Shown here: in pieces, positions 1 through 6,907 of the stretch
How the letters are laid out: each line of letters opens with the position of its first letter
How positions within the stretch are numbered: the stretch's first letter is position 1
Source: Chamaesiphon polymorphus CCALA 037
GTDB taxonomy: Bacteria > Cyanobacteriota > Cyanobacteriia > Cyanobacteriales > Chamaesiphonaceae
Assembly: GCF_003003845.1 (NCBI RefSeq)
Contig: NZ_PVWO01000007.1
Location: 1 to 37,001, forward strand
Direction of reading: 5' to 3'
DNA length: 37,001 nucleotides
Translations under genes and position numbers: made by a program
Notes under the pieces: model-generated
Told to the model about the DNA's origin: nothing
Seen by the model: only the letters and a program-made list of their open reading frames with translations
The model's database searches: none

Positions 1-55
1 GCGCGGATTTTTAGCCAAACCTTTTACTGCTGCGGAGTTGTTAAAGTTGTTGTAG
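1..55 (+). CDS. C-terminal end of a response-regulator receiver domain (partial)
   Basis: The window opens inside a gene. Reading from base 2, the frame gives RGFLAKPFTAAELLKLL and then TAG at 53-55. A Lys-Pro followed by a hydrophobic residue and an E-L-L helix is the usual last part of a receiver domain (conserved Lys on beta5, then alpha5). The protein therefore ends in a receiver domain and is either a single-domain regulator or a hybrid kinase. Only 17 residues are visible, so the call rests on this short signature. The next gene may begin 7 bases after the stop, which would make the two co-transcribed. Confidence 0.5.
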   Translation, partial: RGFLAKPFTAAELLKLL

Positions 56-62
56 ATTTGGG

Positions 63-917
63 GTGCCTTCGATCGACGGCAATCGTCAATTGACAGACAG
101 TTTACGAATTAGTAAAGTTGAGATCTGTATCGATGCCTCTAATTACATGACAATCGCTACTTTTTCTAGAGAATTATTCGCTATTTCCGAACTGAGATTC
201 GTTCGCGAAGCATGGGCTTTGCCCAATCGTCCGAGCGCACTATTCGCTGATGAATCGAACCTTTCGGCGAATACTGATGCCCACAATCTCAAAGGTTCTG
301 CCAGAGCATTAGCTACTGCCAGAAAGATTTTTCGCGTAGCTAAATCTAGATATGGATGGAGCAATAGTAAAATTGAAGACTTGCTCTGTAAATTTCACCA
401 GAATGCGAGCTTCGATGGTCTAGATTCGATCGCCAGAACGCTGATATTTACTGAAGCTAGCTACAATCTTGCATGGTTAGCTGAAAAATCTGAAGACTTT
501 TCTTTTTGGCTCGACCTAAATTCCAGTCAGCGTGAAGTACTTTTCTCTTATGCCAGCCAATTGCGTGATGCTCTACTTAAATTTAGCCAGCTAAATTTAC
601 AAACTTGCATTGACTTATTTAAACGTTCTTTCCTTTTTAAGGTTAACTTTGCTAGGTTTTTTCTAGATTGTATAGATAATCATCAGAAAGTAATAGATAA
701 TGCCGATCGCATGGGGACAATTTTTGAAAAGTCTAATATTCAACAAACTAGAGTGTTGAACTTTTCAAACATGACTCAAGCCGAGAGAGATCTGGCGATC
801 GAACATTACAAAAATATCAGAAAAGCAAATCTCGATCGGCTTACTCCAGAAGAACTAGATAAGTCTAACCAACAATTCGATCGTGCCTTTCTGCTGCTCG
901 ACGAGTCTAGAAATTAA
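63..917 (+). CDS. Hypothetical protein upstream of a PIN nuclease
   Basis: I do not recognise this family. The 284-residue protein is mostly helical and polar, with no membrane segment or signal peptide. The C-terminal part (about 230-284) is rich in charged residues. The start is uncertain: the longest frame begins with GTG at 63, and the first ATG is at 147, which would give 256 residues; neither has a clear ribosome site. The gene ends 8 bases before the PIN-domain gene, so the two are probably one operon. This suggests, as inference, a toxin-antitoxin-like or RNA-processing pair in which this protein binds or controls the nuclease. It is much longer than a usual VapB antitoxin. Residues 47-55 come from a 24-nt inserted repeat at 202-225. 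Confidence 0.6.
   Translation: MPSIDGNRQLTDSLRISKVEICIDASNYMTIATFSRELFAISELRFVREAWALPNRPSALFADESNLSANTDAHNLKGSARALATARKIFRVAKSRYGWSNSKIEDLLCKFHQNASFDGLDSIARTLIFTEASYNLAWLAEKSEDFSFWLDLNSSQREVLFSYASQLRDALLKFSQLNLQTCIDLFKRSFLFKVNFARFFLDCIDNHQKVIDNADRMGTIFEKSNIQQTRVLNFSNMTQAERDLAIEHYKNIRKANLDRLTPEELDKSNQQFDRAFLLLDESRN
202..225 (+). repeat. 24-nt small dispersed repeat, in frame in a gene
   Basis: The element starts TTCGCGAAGC and ends TTTGCCCA. It is exactly 24 nt and sits between TTCG and ATCG, so removing it restores TTCGATCG and keeps the reading frame (a single Asp would replace VREAWALPN). It has the same start pattern (TTNGCGNAGC) and insertion context as the elements at 5999, 9211, 20443 and 21796. 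Confidence 0.6.
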
Positions 918-925
918 GAGCATCA

Positions 926-1417
926 ATGATTGTTTTTCTAGATACTAACGTGCTGGGCTTACTTGCTAAACCAACTAAATCTTTTGAGGAGTCATCAACT
1001 GAATCTTATCAAGTTCAACAGTGGTTCTATGGCTTGCAATCGCGTGGCGTTCGCGTCGTAACTTCGACACTTTGCGACTATGAATTTCGGAGAGGCTTAT
1101 TGGAACCGTTAGGTAAAGCTAAAGAGCTTGCGCCAGGAGTCATCGAGCTAGATATTTTGGCCGAAACAGGAATGTTGGAATTCATTCCTGTTTCTAGAAA
1201 AGATGCAATTTTAGCCGCTCAAATGTGGGTCGATGCACAAGCCGAGGGGCGGCCTACTAGCGACAAGAACAAGATCGATATTGACGTAATTATCTCCGCT
1301 CAATGTCTGATATTACAACAAGAAAATCTAGGGCAAACAGTTATTATGGCTACCAAGAATACCAAGCATATTTCGAGATATTGTGAAGCTGCTAACTGGC
1401 AAGAGATCGAGTTCTAG
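926..1417 (+). CDS. PIN-domain ribonuclease (VapC-like)
   Basis: The 163-residue protein has the PIN layout. It starts MIVFLDTNVLG with the first acidic residue at Asp6. Glu53 follows in CDYEFRRG, Asp118 and Asp120 lie in KIDIDVIISA, and a late T-x-N signature (TKNTKH, 143-148) closes the domain. PIN proteins are Mg2+/Mn2+-dependent single-strand RNases, often the toxin of VapBC pairs that cleave tRNA or rRNA. It follows the unknown upstream protein by 8 bases and is probably co-translated with it. A classical VapC is about 130 residues, so this one is slightly long. The substrate cannot be inferred. Whether this is a true toxin depends on the upstream protein, which does not look like a known antitoxin. 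Confidence 0.8.
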   Translation: MIVFLDTNVLGLLAKPTKSFEESSTESYQVQQWFYGLQSRGVRVVTSTLCDYEFRRGLLEPLGKAKELAPGVIELDILAETGMLEFIPVSRKDAILAAQMWVDAQAEGRPTSDKNKIDIDVIISAQCLILQQENLGQTVIMATKNTKHISRYCEAANWQEIEF

Positions 1418-1444
1418 CAATAGCGATCCATCAATCTAAGAGAT

Positions 1445-1834
1445 TCATGAATTTTGACGATCGACTCGTTCTTGTTCGCGAATAATGTTGTTGCAGATAT
1501 CGACACATTCGTTACAGATGTAGATGGGGACTTTTCTTAAGATCGGCCCTGCAATTAGAAACTTGATGCTTTCATGACTTTTTTGACAGAAAGAACAGTA
1601 CATCTCTAGTTTTGCTGGCTCGGAAGTGTTAGCATTCATCGGTTGAGACTCCTGAATTGAAGTAGATGGCAGCGGAAATTGTAGTGGGGACAATTTCGAT
1701 CTGAGTTGATGGCGAGATTTGTGCAACCGTCCTTTCACAGCCGCGATCGAAATATTTAATCGATCGGCGACTTCTTGAAGGCTGAGTCGATCGCGATAAA
1801 ATAGTAAAGTTGCCAGACGATTCTTTTCAGACAA
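1445..1834 (-). pseudogene. ECF sigma factor, C-terminal half: region 4 plus ClpX-type zinc finger
   Basis: This is the downstream part of the sigma gene that starts at 2238. The open frame continues upstream of the nominal TTG start (1834) to about 1915 and reads [20 protein letters not shown], the usual link between sigma regions 2 and 4. Residues 17-48 form the region-4 helix-turn-helix ([20 protein letters not shown]). After a linker, Cys80-x2-Cys83 and Cys107-x2-Cys110 form a C4 zinc finger of the ClpX N-terminal type (MYCSFC...YICNEC). Such a finger on an ECF factor may sense redox or metal state or bind a partner; this is inference. No start codon with a ribosome site is seen, so it is unlikely to be made alone. 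Confidence 0.7.
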
Positions 1835-1896
1835 GGCATTGACGGCTTCGAGTAATGCCGTATGGAGTTCTTCCTGCTCTGCTACTAGCTGCGGAT

Positions 1897-2238
1897 CTAG
1901 CGAACTGCTATCGATCGATTTTCGTCCACCAAATTCTCCACCATTGTCTCAAGGGAAAAATAAATCACCTTCCGCCGCCGAAGCTGGTTGCGACAAAGAT
2001 TGAGAACGATGCCATACAGCCAACTTTTAAAGCGCGTCGGATCGTTAAGTTTAGCCAATGACAGATAAGCTTGCAGCATGGCTTCTTGGACGAGTTCTTG
2101 TGCTAGATCCTCATTCCCAATTGCTTGTCTGGCGATCCGTTGCGCCATTGGCTGATAGCGCAATACCAGCCGACTGAATGCAGCTTTATCTCCCTGTCTC
2201 GCCAGCAAAACTAATTCCAACTCGTTACGATCGCACAC
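1897..2238 (-). pseudogene. ECF sigma factor, N-terminal half: region 2
   Basis: This gives the first 113 residues of an ECF (group 4) sigma factor. Residues 44-89 are region 2 (DLAQELVQEAMLQAYLSL then RFKSWLYGIVLNLCRNQLRR), which binds the -10 element and core RNA polymerase. The GTG start at 2236-2238 follows a GAGG motif. The frame hits TAG at 1897-1899 just after a run of CGAT units, while region 4 and the zinc finger lie in another frame immediately downstream. Adding 4 nt (one CGAT unit) near 1911-1921 joins both frames as [15 protein letters not shown]. The gene is therefore either a recent pseudogene or an on/off allele. No anti-sigma gene is adjacent. Confidence 0.7.
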
Positions 2239-2635
2239 GGTTCCCTCACCGAATAACTCTTCTACTTAAATAGTGGCAAGTTAAACCAAAAAAGTTACTT
2301 ATAGAATCCATCGCAAGTAATCGAGCCAGATCTCCAAGCCACTAATGGGGTAGTACATATCGTCGATCGGATCTTACTACCACCGAATACTAAATTATAG
2401 TTCTGAAAACTAATTTTTTAATCGATCGATTGAAATTGATGACTATAGTTAGATAGCGTAGCTAAACTTATGACTTTTATCCCGATCGCGAGGTGAATAA
2501 AGTTTATAAATCTATCGACATTTAGGAAGAGCTGTTTTGTCGAGCGATCGATTAAATTAGAAGCTGAATCGATCGAATAGTTGTGAGATTTAAACCTCGA
2601 TCGGCTATTTCAATCTTACTAAATATCTAAAACAC
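2239..2635. other. Divergent intergenic region, no gene seen
   Basis: This stretch of about 400 bases separates the minus-strand sigma gene from the plus-strand small secreted protein, so it should hold two divergent promoters. It is AT-rich and contains several CGATCGAT runs (2421, 2544, 2570). No convincing -35/-10 pair, hairpin or small gene could be assigned. Confidence 0.5.
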
Positions 2636-2935
2636 ATGAAAAAAACAATGTTATTCGCACTAGTTTGTGCGGGATTGGCAGTAAATCTTCCGGCTGTCGC
2701 GACGAGCGTGCCCCAGTCAGTCGAGCAAAATGTCAGCGGCTCGACCGATCTCATCGCTCAGTATCGTCGGAACGATCGCCGATTTAATGTTTACTATCGT
2801 TATCGTGGCAATCGACCTTGGATTTTAGAAAATTCCTATGTTAATCGGGGCAATGCTGAAGCGGCAGCACGAAGATTAGAACGACGTGGCTTCCGGACTT
2901 ACATACAACTCAGTCGCCGAGTCAATCGTGTTTAG
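2636..2935 (+). CDS. Small secreted basic protein (99 aa), paralogue of 34810-35109
   Basis: Residues 1-23 form a signal peptide (MKKTMLFALVCAGLAVNLPAVA). The mature part is short and rich in Arg and Tyr. From about residue 47 it reads RRFNVYYRYRGNRPW and later AEAAARRLERRGFRTYI, which is also the core of the protein at 34810-35109. Both are 99 residues. The pattern of A-x-x-A-A-x-x-L-x-x-x-G-x-x-x-Y recalls one half of a SPOR-like fold, but the domain is too short to be sure. It probably acts in the periplasm or is exported; its role is unknown. The nearest downstream feature is a strong hairpin at 3033-3065. Confidence 0.75.
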   Translation: MKKTMLFALVCAGLAVNLPAVATSVPQSVEQNVSGSTDLIAQYRRNDRRFNVYYRYRGNRPWILENSYVNRGNAEAAARRLERRGFRTYIQLSRRVNRV

Positions 2936-3032
2936 GGTCGATCGAACGGTAGTTATAAATTAGGGTCAATTATAGTTCTGTGGCTCTAACAATTTACTCT
3001 AATCCGATCGATCCAGCTCGAATGTAATAAGC

Positions 3033-3065
3033 ATAGATCGAGTCGCTCCAAGCGACTCGATCTAT
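3033..3065. terminator. Hairpin between convergent genes
   Basis: A perfect 15-bp stem with a 3-nt loop (ATAGATCGAGTCGCT, CCA, then the exact complement). It lies between the end of the plus-strand secreted protein gene and the end of the minus-strand VOC gene. It could stop transcription from both sides, although neither flank has a long T run. Confidence 0.55.
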
Positions 3066-3184
3066 TCGCATATAAAAACTCATTGGAGATCTTTTTAGAT
3101 AGCCAAACGTTCGATCGTGAGCCGAACGAATCAAAGCAGGCAAGAGTCACTTACCTGTGGATATCGACGTAATTTCACGGATGC

Positions 3185-3541
3185 TTACTCTTCTCGATGG
3201 CTCACAATATTTATCGTCATGCCGTTTGGTTCGCGGACGAAAAAGCGTCGAACGCCCCACGGTTCATCCGTGAGTGGATAGACAACCGTATAACCATGCC
3301 TTATGGCTGCCTCATAAACACGATCGACATCGGCCACTTCAACTGACAGGTTCGGGTGCATCCCTGATGGGTCGTTTGTCAGCACGCTAATTTGAGTCGT
3401 TGGGTCTGCTGGTGCAGCGTATGTTTGAATCCAGCCTAAATCCATCGCCTTAGTCAATCCCAAAACTTGGGTATAAAACAGTTCGCTCTGCTCGGTATTT
3501 GTAGTTTGGATGTTGGAGACAATTCGACGAATCGAGTTCAT
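3185..3541 (-). CDS. VOC (glyoxalase/bleomycin-resistance) family protein
   Basis: The 118-residue protein has the paired beta-alpha-beta-beta-beta layout of the vicinal-oxygen-chelate fold: an N-terminal module with FYTQVLGL (22-29), then VADVDRVYEAAIRHG and a closing REPNGMTINIV. VOC proteins bind a metal and act on or sequester small electrophiles, antibiotics or aromatic compounds. It is the last gene of a three-gene operon behind an ArsR regulator and an SRPBCC protein, 18 bases after the latter. That arrangement is common for small detoxification modules. The substrate is not evident. Confidence 0.85.
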   Translation of the reverse strand: MNSIRRIVSNIQTTNTEQSELFYTQVLGLTKAMDLGWIQTYAAPADPTTQISVLTNDPSGMHPNLSVEVADVDRVYEAAIRHGYTVVYPLTDEPWGVRRFFVREPNGMTINIVSHREE

Positions 3542-3559
3542 GGCTGGAGCCAGTTGTAA

Positions 3560-4039
3560 TTAGTTGCGTGATTCTAAAAGTTGACCCAGAACTTCAACAG
3601 ACTGCCGCCAGCCGCTTTCCATGCCGCTGGCAACCATGCCATCGCGGTCTGCTTGGCTCATGGCAGTGCTATGGGTATGAATCTCAGTCGTATGTTCGTC
3701 AATTGCTATAAACTCGGCTTTTTCGAGCATCACATGTCCGCGTTCCGGCATCCCCAAGAATTCAAACGTCTGCACGATCCGTCGATTGTGGGCGACTTCG
3801 TGAAAACAGCCAGTAAACTGATACTCGTTACCATCTTCTGCTTGCTCGGCAATATGCCAACTACCGCCGTCTTTACAATCAAAATGATACACTTTCATCG
3901 GATTACCGCGACACCACCATTTAGCAAACAGATCCGCTTGAGTATAAGCATTGAAGACCTTTGCTAGCGGAGCGTTAATGGTGACTGTACCCAGGATGTT
4001 TTGGGAATTTTCTGGGACTGTTACTTTTAGATCTGCCAT
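3560..4039 (-). CDS. SRPBCC / AHSA1-like protein
   Basis: The 159 residues match the START-like SRPBCC fold of the Aha1 C-terminal (AHSA1) type. The N-terminal strand pair gives GTVTINAPLAKVFNAYT, followed by the WW dipeptide of the first helix (LFAKWWCRG) and a late MESGWRQSVEVLGQLLE helix. These proteins form a deep hydrophobic pocket for lipids or polyketide-like ligands. Genes of this type very often follow ArsR regulators. Here it lies 20 bases after the ArsR gene and shares its promoter. The ligand is unknown. Confidence 0.85.
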   Translation of the reverse strand: MADLKVTVPENSQNILGTVTINAPLAKVFNAYTQADLFAKWWCRGNPMKVYHFDCKDGGSWHIAEQAEDGNEYQFTGCFHEVAHNRRIVQTFEFLGMPERGHVMLEKAEFIAIDEHTTEIHTHSTAMSQADRDGMVASGMESGWRQSVEVLGQLLESRN

Positions 4040-4059
4040 ACAGATATATTCCTCCCAAT

Positions 4060-4383
4060 TTACTTTTCTGCTAATAATTTTTCTAAAGTATCAAAGCGAT
4101 CGCCCCATACTTTTTCGTACTCGCTCAGATGTGCTGCGGCTACTTCGATCGCTTCTGGTGTGACGCGAACGAGTTTCTCCTTGCCATTTCGACGCTTAGT
4201 AACCAGCCCTGCCTTCTCAAGCACGCTGACATGCTTCGCAATCGCAGCTAAAGAGGTGGCATAAGGTTGGGCTAACTCGCTAATGGTCTGTTCTTCTCTC
4301 GATACGCGCTTGAGGATATCTCTCCGCGTCGCATCGGCGAGAGCACCAAAAATTAGATCGAGCGCAAGATTTGATTCAACCAT
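4060..4383 (-). CDS. ArsR-family HTH repressor
   Basis: A 107-residue winged-helix regulator with ALADATRRDILKRV, ISELAQPYATSLAAIAKHVSVLEKAGL (recognition region) and the wing KRRNGKEKLVRVTP. No cysteine pair for metal sensing is present, so it belongs to the non-metal ArsR branch that partners SRPBCC proteins. I chose ATG at 4383 over a longer frame from 4410, because the longer start would lie inside the promoter. It is first in the operon ArsR-SRPBCC-VOC. A 5-bp inverted repeat inside its own promoter suggests autoregulation. Confidence 0.88.
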   Translation of the reverse strand: MVESNLALDLIFGALADATRRDILKRVSREEQTISELAQPYATSLAAIAKHVSVLEKAGLVTKRRNGKEKLVRVTPEAIEVAAAHLSEYEKVWGDRFDTLEKLLAEK

Positions 4384-4391
4384 ATGGTTGA

Positions 4392-4420
4392 ATGATAGCC
4401 CGAGCGACACATCGTGTCAA
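4392..4420 (-). promoter_or_regulatory. Promoter of the ArsR operon with internal operator
   Basis: On the minus strand TTGACA (4415-4420), a 17-bp spacer and TATCAT (4392-4397) form a near-consensus sigma-70 promoter. The inverted repeat GACAC-ATC-GTGTC (4406-4418) overlaps the -35 box and spacer, which is right for autorepression by ArsR. The expected transcription start is only a few bases before the ATG at 4383, so the mRNA may be leaderless. Confidence 0.6.
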
Positions 4421-4447
4421 GTGCTACTGTTGGAGTTTGAGCTAAAC

Positions 4448-5491
4448 CTACTTGGGAGTTTGCATTGCCTGTACGACTGTAGTTGCAACTTGAGCTATTA
4501 TTTGTTCTCGTTTGGCGATCGGAGCTTTTGAACCCGCAACAAACACCGCGATCGCCACCTGTTTTCCATGGGAAGTGATGATGCCAACATCATTGGTCGC
4601 AGTGCCTACTCCCAAAACCTCTGGGCCTGTACCCGTTTTGTGAGCGATCGACCAGCCTTGAGGTAGTCCAGCTTTGAGTCGCTGTTGCCCTGTTGGTGAA
4701 TCCGTCATGATTTTGAGTAACAGAGCCGTTGAGTTTTCGGACAATAGCTGACGCGATTGCAGTTTTGCTAGCAGATCGATGGTTTCCTTCGGGGTGGCTG
4801 TATCGCGAGGATCGCTGAGATAGCGATCTAGAGCAGCTCGTTTCACGGCAACTGGGATTCGCTCTACAGCAGCGGCATATTTTTGCTCATCTGCCAGTTC
4901 GGGGCGAAAGTTAGTCAGCCCAACACAGTCTGGCTGCAACTGCCGCTCTAGTCGATCGACTCGAATGCCGCGAATGTTCATCTGTCGCAGCGTTGCGGTG
5001 ACTCGTTCGGGGCCACCTACTAAGCGAATTAAGACATCGACAGCAGTGTTATCGCTCACCCCTACCGCTCGTTCGAGCAATTCTCGCACGGTGTACTGTT
5101 TACTATCGCCTGTTATTTCTTGCCGAATCGGACTCCATAGTGGCGCAAAGTCTTGTCGAGAGACCGTCACTGGCCGATCGAGGGACAGTTTACCTGCATC
5201 AACTTGCTTGAGGACAACAATCCCCACTGGTAGCTTGTAGACACTCTGCATCGGCAACCGTCGCTCGCCATTGTAAAACCAGCTTTTCCCAGTATTGAGA
5301 TCCATTACGCCAACTCCAACCCGACCTTGAGCGGCGGAAAAATCCAGATGATTGAGACGATCGAACGATGAAACAATGGCAGGAGAAGATTTAGATCGAT
5401 CGGCAGATGAAAGGTGAGGATGGGAAAGAGTAATTATTGCAACGATCGCACTAAGCAGGAAACACCAACGAATTAACTTCAACGAAAACAT
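4448..5491 (-). CDS. Class A beta-lactamase family serine hydrolase
   Basis: The 347-residue protein has an N-terminal signal anchor or signal peptide (about 7-25) and the class A motifs in order: SVYK (83-86, nucleophile Ser83 and Lys86), SDN (146-148) and KTG (285-287). The omega-loop has DRLERQLQ at 179-186 where TEM-type enzymes have DRWEPELN, so the general base Glu (Glu182) is kept while the usual Asn170 is Gln. About 40 further residues then separate this from the RDTATP motif (229-234), a longer loop than in TEM. It is exported and likely hydrolyses beta-lactams or acts on cell-wall peptides. Resistance cannot be assumed from sequence. The stop lies 65 bases from the ArsR start. Confidence 0.88.
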   Translation of the reverse strand: MFSLKLIRWCFLLSAIVAIITLSHPHLSSADRSKSSPAIVSSFDRLNHLDFSAAQGRVGVGVMDLNTGKSWFYNGERRLPMQSVYKLPVGIVVLKQVDAGKLSLDRPVTVSRQDFAPLWSPIRQEITGDSKQYTVRELLERAVGVSDNTAVDVLIRLVGGPERVTATLRQMNIRGIRVDRLERQLQPDCVGLTNFRPELADEQKYAAAVERIPVAVKRAALDRYLSDPRDTATPKETIDLLAKLQSRQLLSENSTALLLKIMTDSPTGQQRLKAGLPQGWSIAHKTGTGPEVLGVGTATNDVGIITSHGKQVAIAVFVAGSKAPIAKREQIIAQVATTVVQAMQTPK

Positions 5492-5631
5492 ACTTTGTTT
5501 CCAAATTCACTACTGGTTAAACCACCTGGTTTCTATGGATTACGGACAAAGTGCAATTTATTTTTAGGCACCCATCAGTGCATCATAACCTCCTTCTAGT
5601 TTGCTACGCACAATATATTGCTCCTCACGAT

Positions 5632-5760
5632 CTAGGGTAAAAGATGTCCGATCGTCGATCGAATGACATCATCCGGATCGTATTTCCGGTTGAGGTCGAG
5701 TAAGCGATCGTCGTTCGGTTCAAAGGTGGGCAGAACACGAATAAAAGAATGTCAGACTAT
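5632..5760 (-). pseudogene. Remnant: C-terminus of a FAD-linked oxidoreductase
   Basis: The minus strand encodes RVLPTFEPNDDRLLDLNRKY followed by DPDDVI and a stop at 5632-5634. The N-D-x-R-L-x-x-L-x-x-K-Y-D-P-x-x signature is typical of the last residues of berberine-bridge-like FAD-linked oxidases. An in-frame stop lies just upstream and no further domain is visible, so only the tail is left. It sits downstream of an AraC-type operator copy and an AraC remnant, the same order as AraC-operator-pirin at 21 kb. Confidence 0.4.
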
Positions 5761-5854
5761 AGCTACGATTTTCCCCAATTGTTTATTTGATTCAAAGCGT
5801 AGCTCCAGCTCCTCCTGTTGCTACTTACTTGGAGTGTAACTAGTTAAAATGCTT

Positions 5855-5897
5855 GACTTCTTTCAACTTCTTACGATGATTTGTCAGATTCTTATGG
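5855..5897 (-). promoter_or_regulatory. AraC-type tandem operator, copy A
   Basis: On the minus strand two direct repeats close to AAGAATCTGACAAA lie 21 bp apart, about two helical turns, the second one degenerate. The plus strand shows TTGTCAGATTCTTAT at 5881-5895. The same 43-nt arrangement recurs at 20191-20233 and 21493-21535. A -10-like TTTAAC lies 9 nt after the proximal repeat, as at copy B. Confidence 0.55.
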
Positions 5898-5899
5898 CG

Positions 5900-6047
5900 T
5901 TAGCGAACCTGCTTTGGAGTCATTCCAGTGAGTCGTTTAAACTGTTGGGTCAGATGGCTTGGACTGGAGAAACCCACTTCTAAGGCGATATCGGCGATTA
6001 TCTCCGATAGGCTACGCCAACGCCAAATCAGTTTTCGCCAGCATCAC
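5900..6047 (-). pseudogene. Remnant: C-terminal HTH of an AraC regulator
   Basis: The minus strand encodes MLAKTDLA and then IADIALEVGFSSPSHLTQQF with KRLTGMTPKQVR and a TAA at 5900-5902. This is the last part of an AraC/XylS HTH domain, nearly identical to the end of the gene at 21538-21966. It is interrupted by a 22-nt small repeat (5999-6020) that shifts the frame and adds a stop. Sequence further upstream (about 6048-6110) reads like another protein (VAAPLLASNRFNKYFG) and does not belong to AraC. Confidence 0.7.
5999..6020 (-). repeat. 22-nt small dispersed repeat that breaks an AraC remnant
   Basis: Minus-strand start TTGGCGTAGCCTATCGG. It splits a HIP1 site: GCG and ATCGC flank it, and taking it out restores TTGGCGATCGCCGATATC, which is the intact AraC reading (LAIADI). 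It is 22 nt instead of 24, so the frame is lost here. Confidence 0.65.
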
Positions 6048-6161
6048 TCCAAAATATTTATTGAAACGGTTGCTGGCTAACAGCGGTGCCGCGACCTTTA
6101 CCGCCGCAGATTATTAGTAACGCTGTTAACCAACCCCTCTCTAGTGCGTAGATTTGCTAGT

Positions 6162-6851
6162 TTAAGGAGCAACTGGATATCGGACGACTTGAGATGCTCG
6201 TAAATTTGCGGGCGGATTGGCGGGTACCGTCCAAAAATAAATCGTGCTCCCACCAACTTGCTCGATGCGATCGGGCTTCCAGTCACCCATGTCGAAAGCG
6301 TGAGAGACAATGCGGGTACCAGGTTTGAGTTGGCTCAATAACTGCGGTCGAAGTTTGACATTCAGTTCGGGCAACAGATACAGTGTCACTACTGTGGCAT
6401 CGCTAAACTTGCTTTGAAATAGATCTTGATTGAGAAAGCGCACCCGATCGGTTACACCTGCTTTTTTGGCATTGATATTGGCTTCTCTAATCCGTTCGGG
6501 ATTGATATCGATACCTGTGGCGCGAATTCCAAATTTGCGAGCGGCGGTAATCGGAATCCGGCCATCGCCGCTACCTAAGTCATACAGTTTATCCTTGCTG
6601 TTGACTTTGGCGATCGCTAGCATTCGATCGACTACTGCTTGTGGAGTGGGGACATAGATAACATCCGGCGATCGTAATGCTGGAGCCTGTGCGACGGCTG
6701 GAGCCACTGCTGGATCGGCAGTTTCAGGTTGACCAGTCGTCGCGGTTGGGGTAGTGCTACAGCCAGCACTAATGAGACTCAGACCGATGACGGTTGCTAA
6801 GGCGAGACGATGGGATAAGCTTTGCAGGAGCGAGGTTTGAGGTGAAATCAC
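6162..6851 (-). CDS. Lipoprotein with class I SAM methyltransferase domain
   Basis: The N-terminus (1-31) is a lipoprotein signal with the lipobox LISAGC, so Cys31 should be lipidated. A Pro/Ala/Thr-rich linker follows. Residues from about 60 are a Rossmann methyltransferase: YVPTPQAVVDRMLAIA, motif I YDLGSGDGR (about 95-103), then GIDINPERI and TLYLLPELNVKLRPQLL. The acceptor substrate is unknown. A membrane-anchored exported methyltransferase is unusual, because SAM is a cytoplasmic cofactor. Start is GTG at 6851 with AGGAG about 10 nt upstream. The gene is followed in the same direction only by decayed remnants. Confidence 0.8.
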   Translation of the reverse strand: MISPQTSLLQSLSHRLALATVIGLSLISAGCSTTPTATTGQPETADPAVAPAVAQAPALRSPDVIYVPTPQAVVDRMLAIAKVNSKDKLYDLGSGDGRIPITAARKFGIRATGIDINPERIREANINAKKAGVTDRVRFLNQDLFQSKFSDATVVTLYLLPELNVKLRPQLLSQLKPGTRIVSHAFDMGDWKPDRIEQVGGSTIYFWTVPANPPANLRASQVVRYPVAP

Positions 6852-6907
6852 GATAATTTTCTCCTGATTTTACTAGTGGTTAAATTGAGATGAAATGTTC
6901 GCCAACA

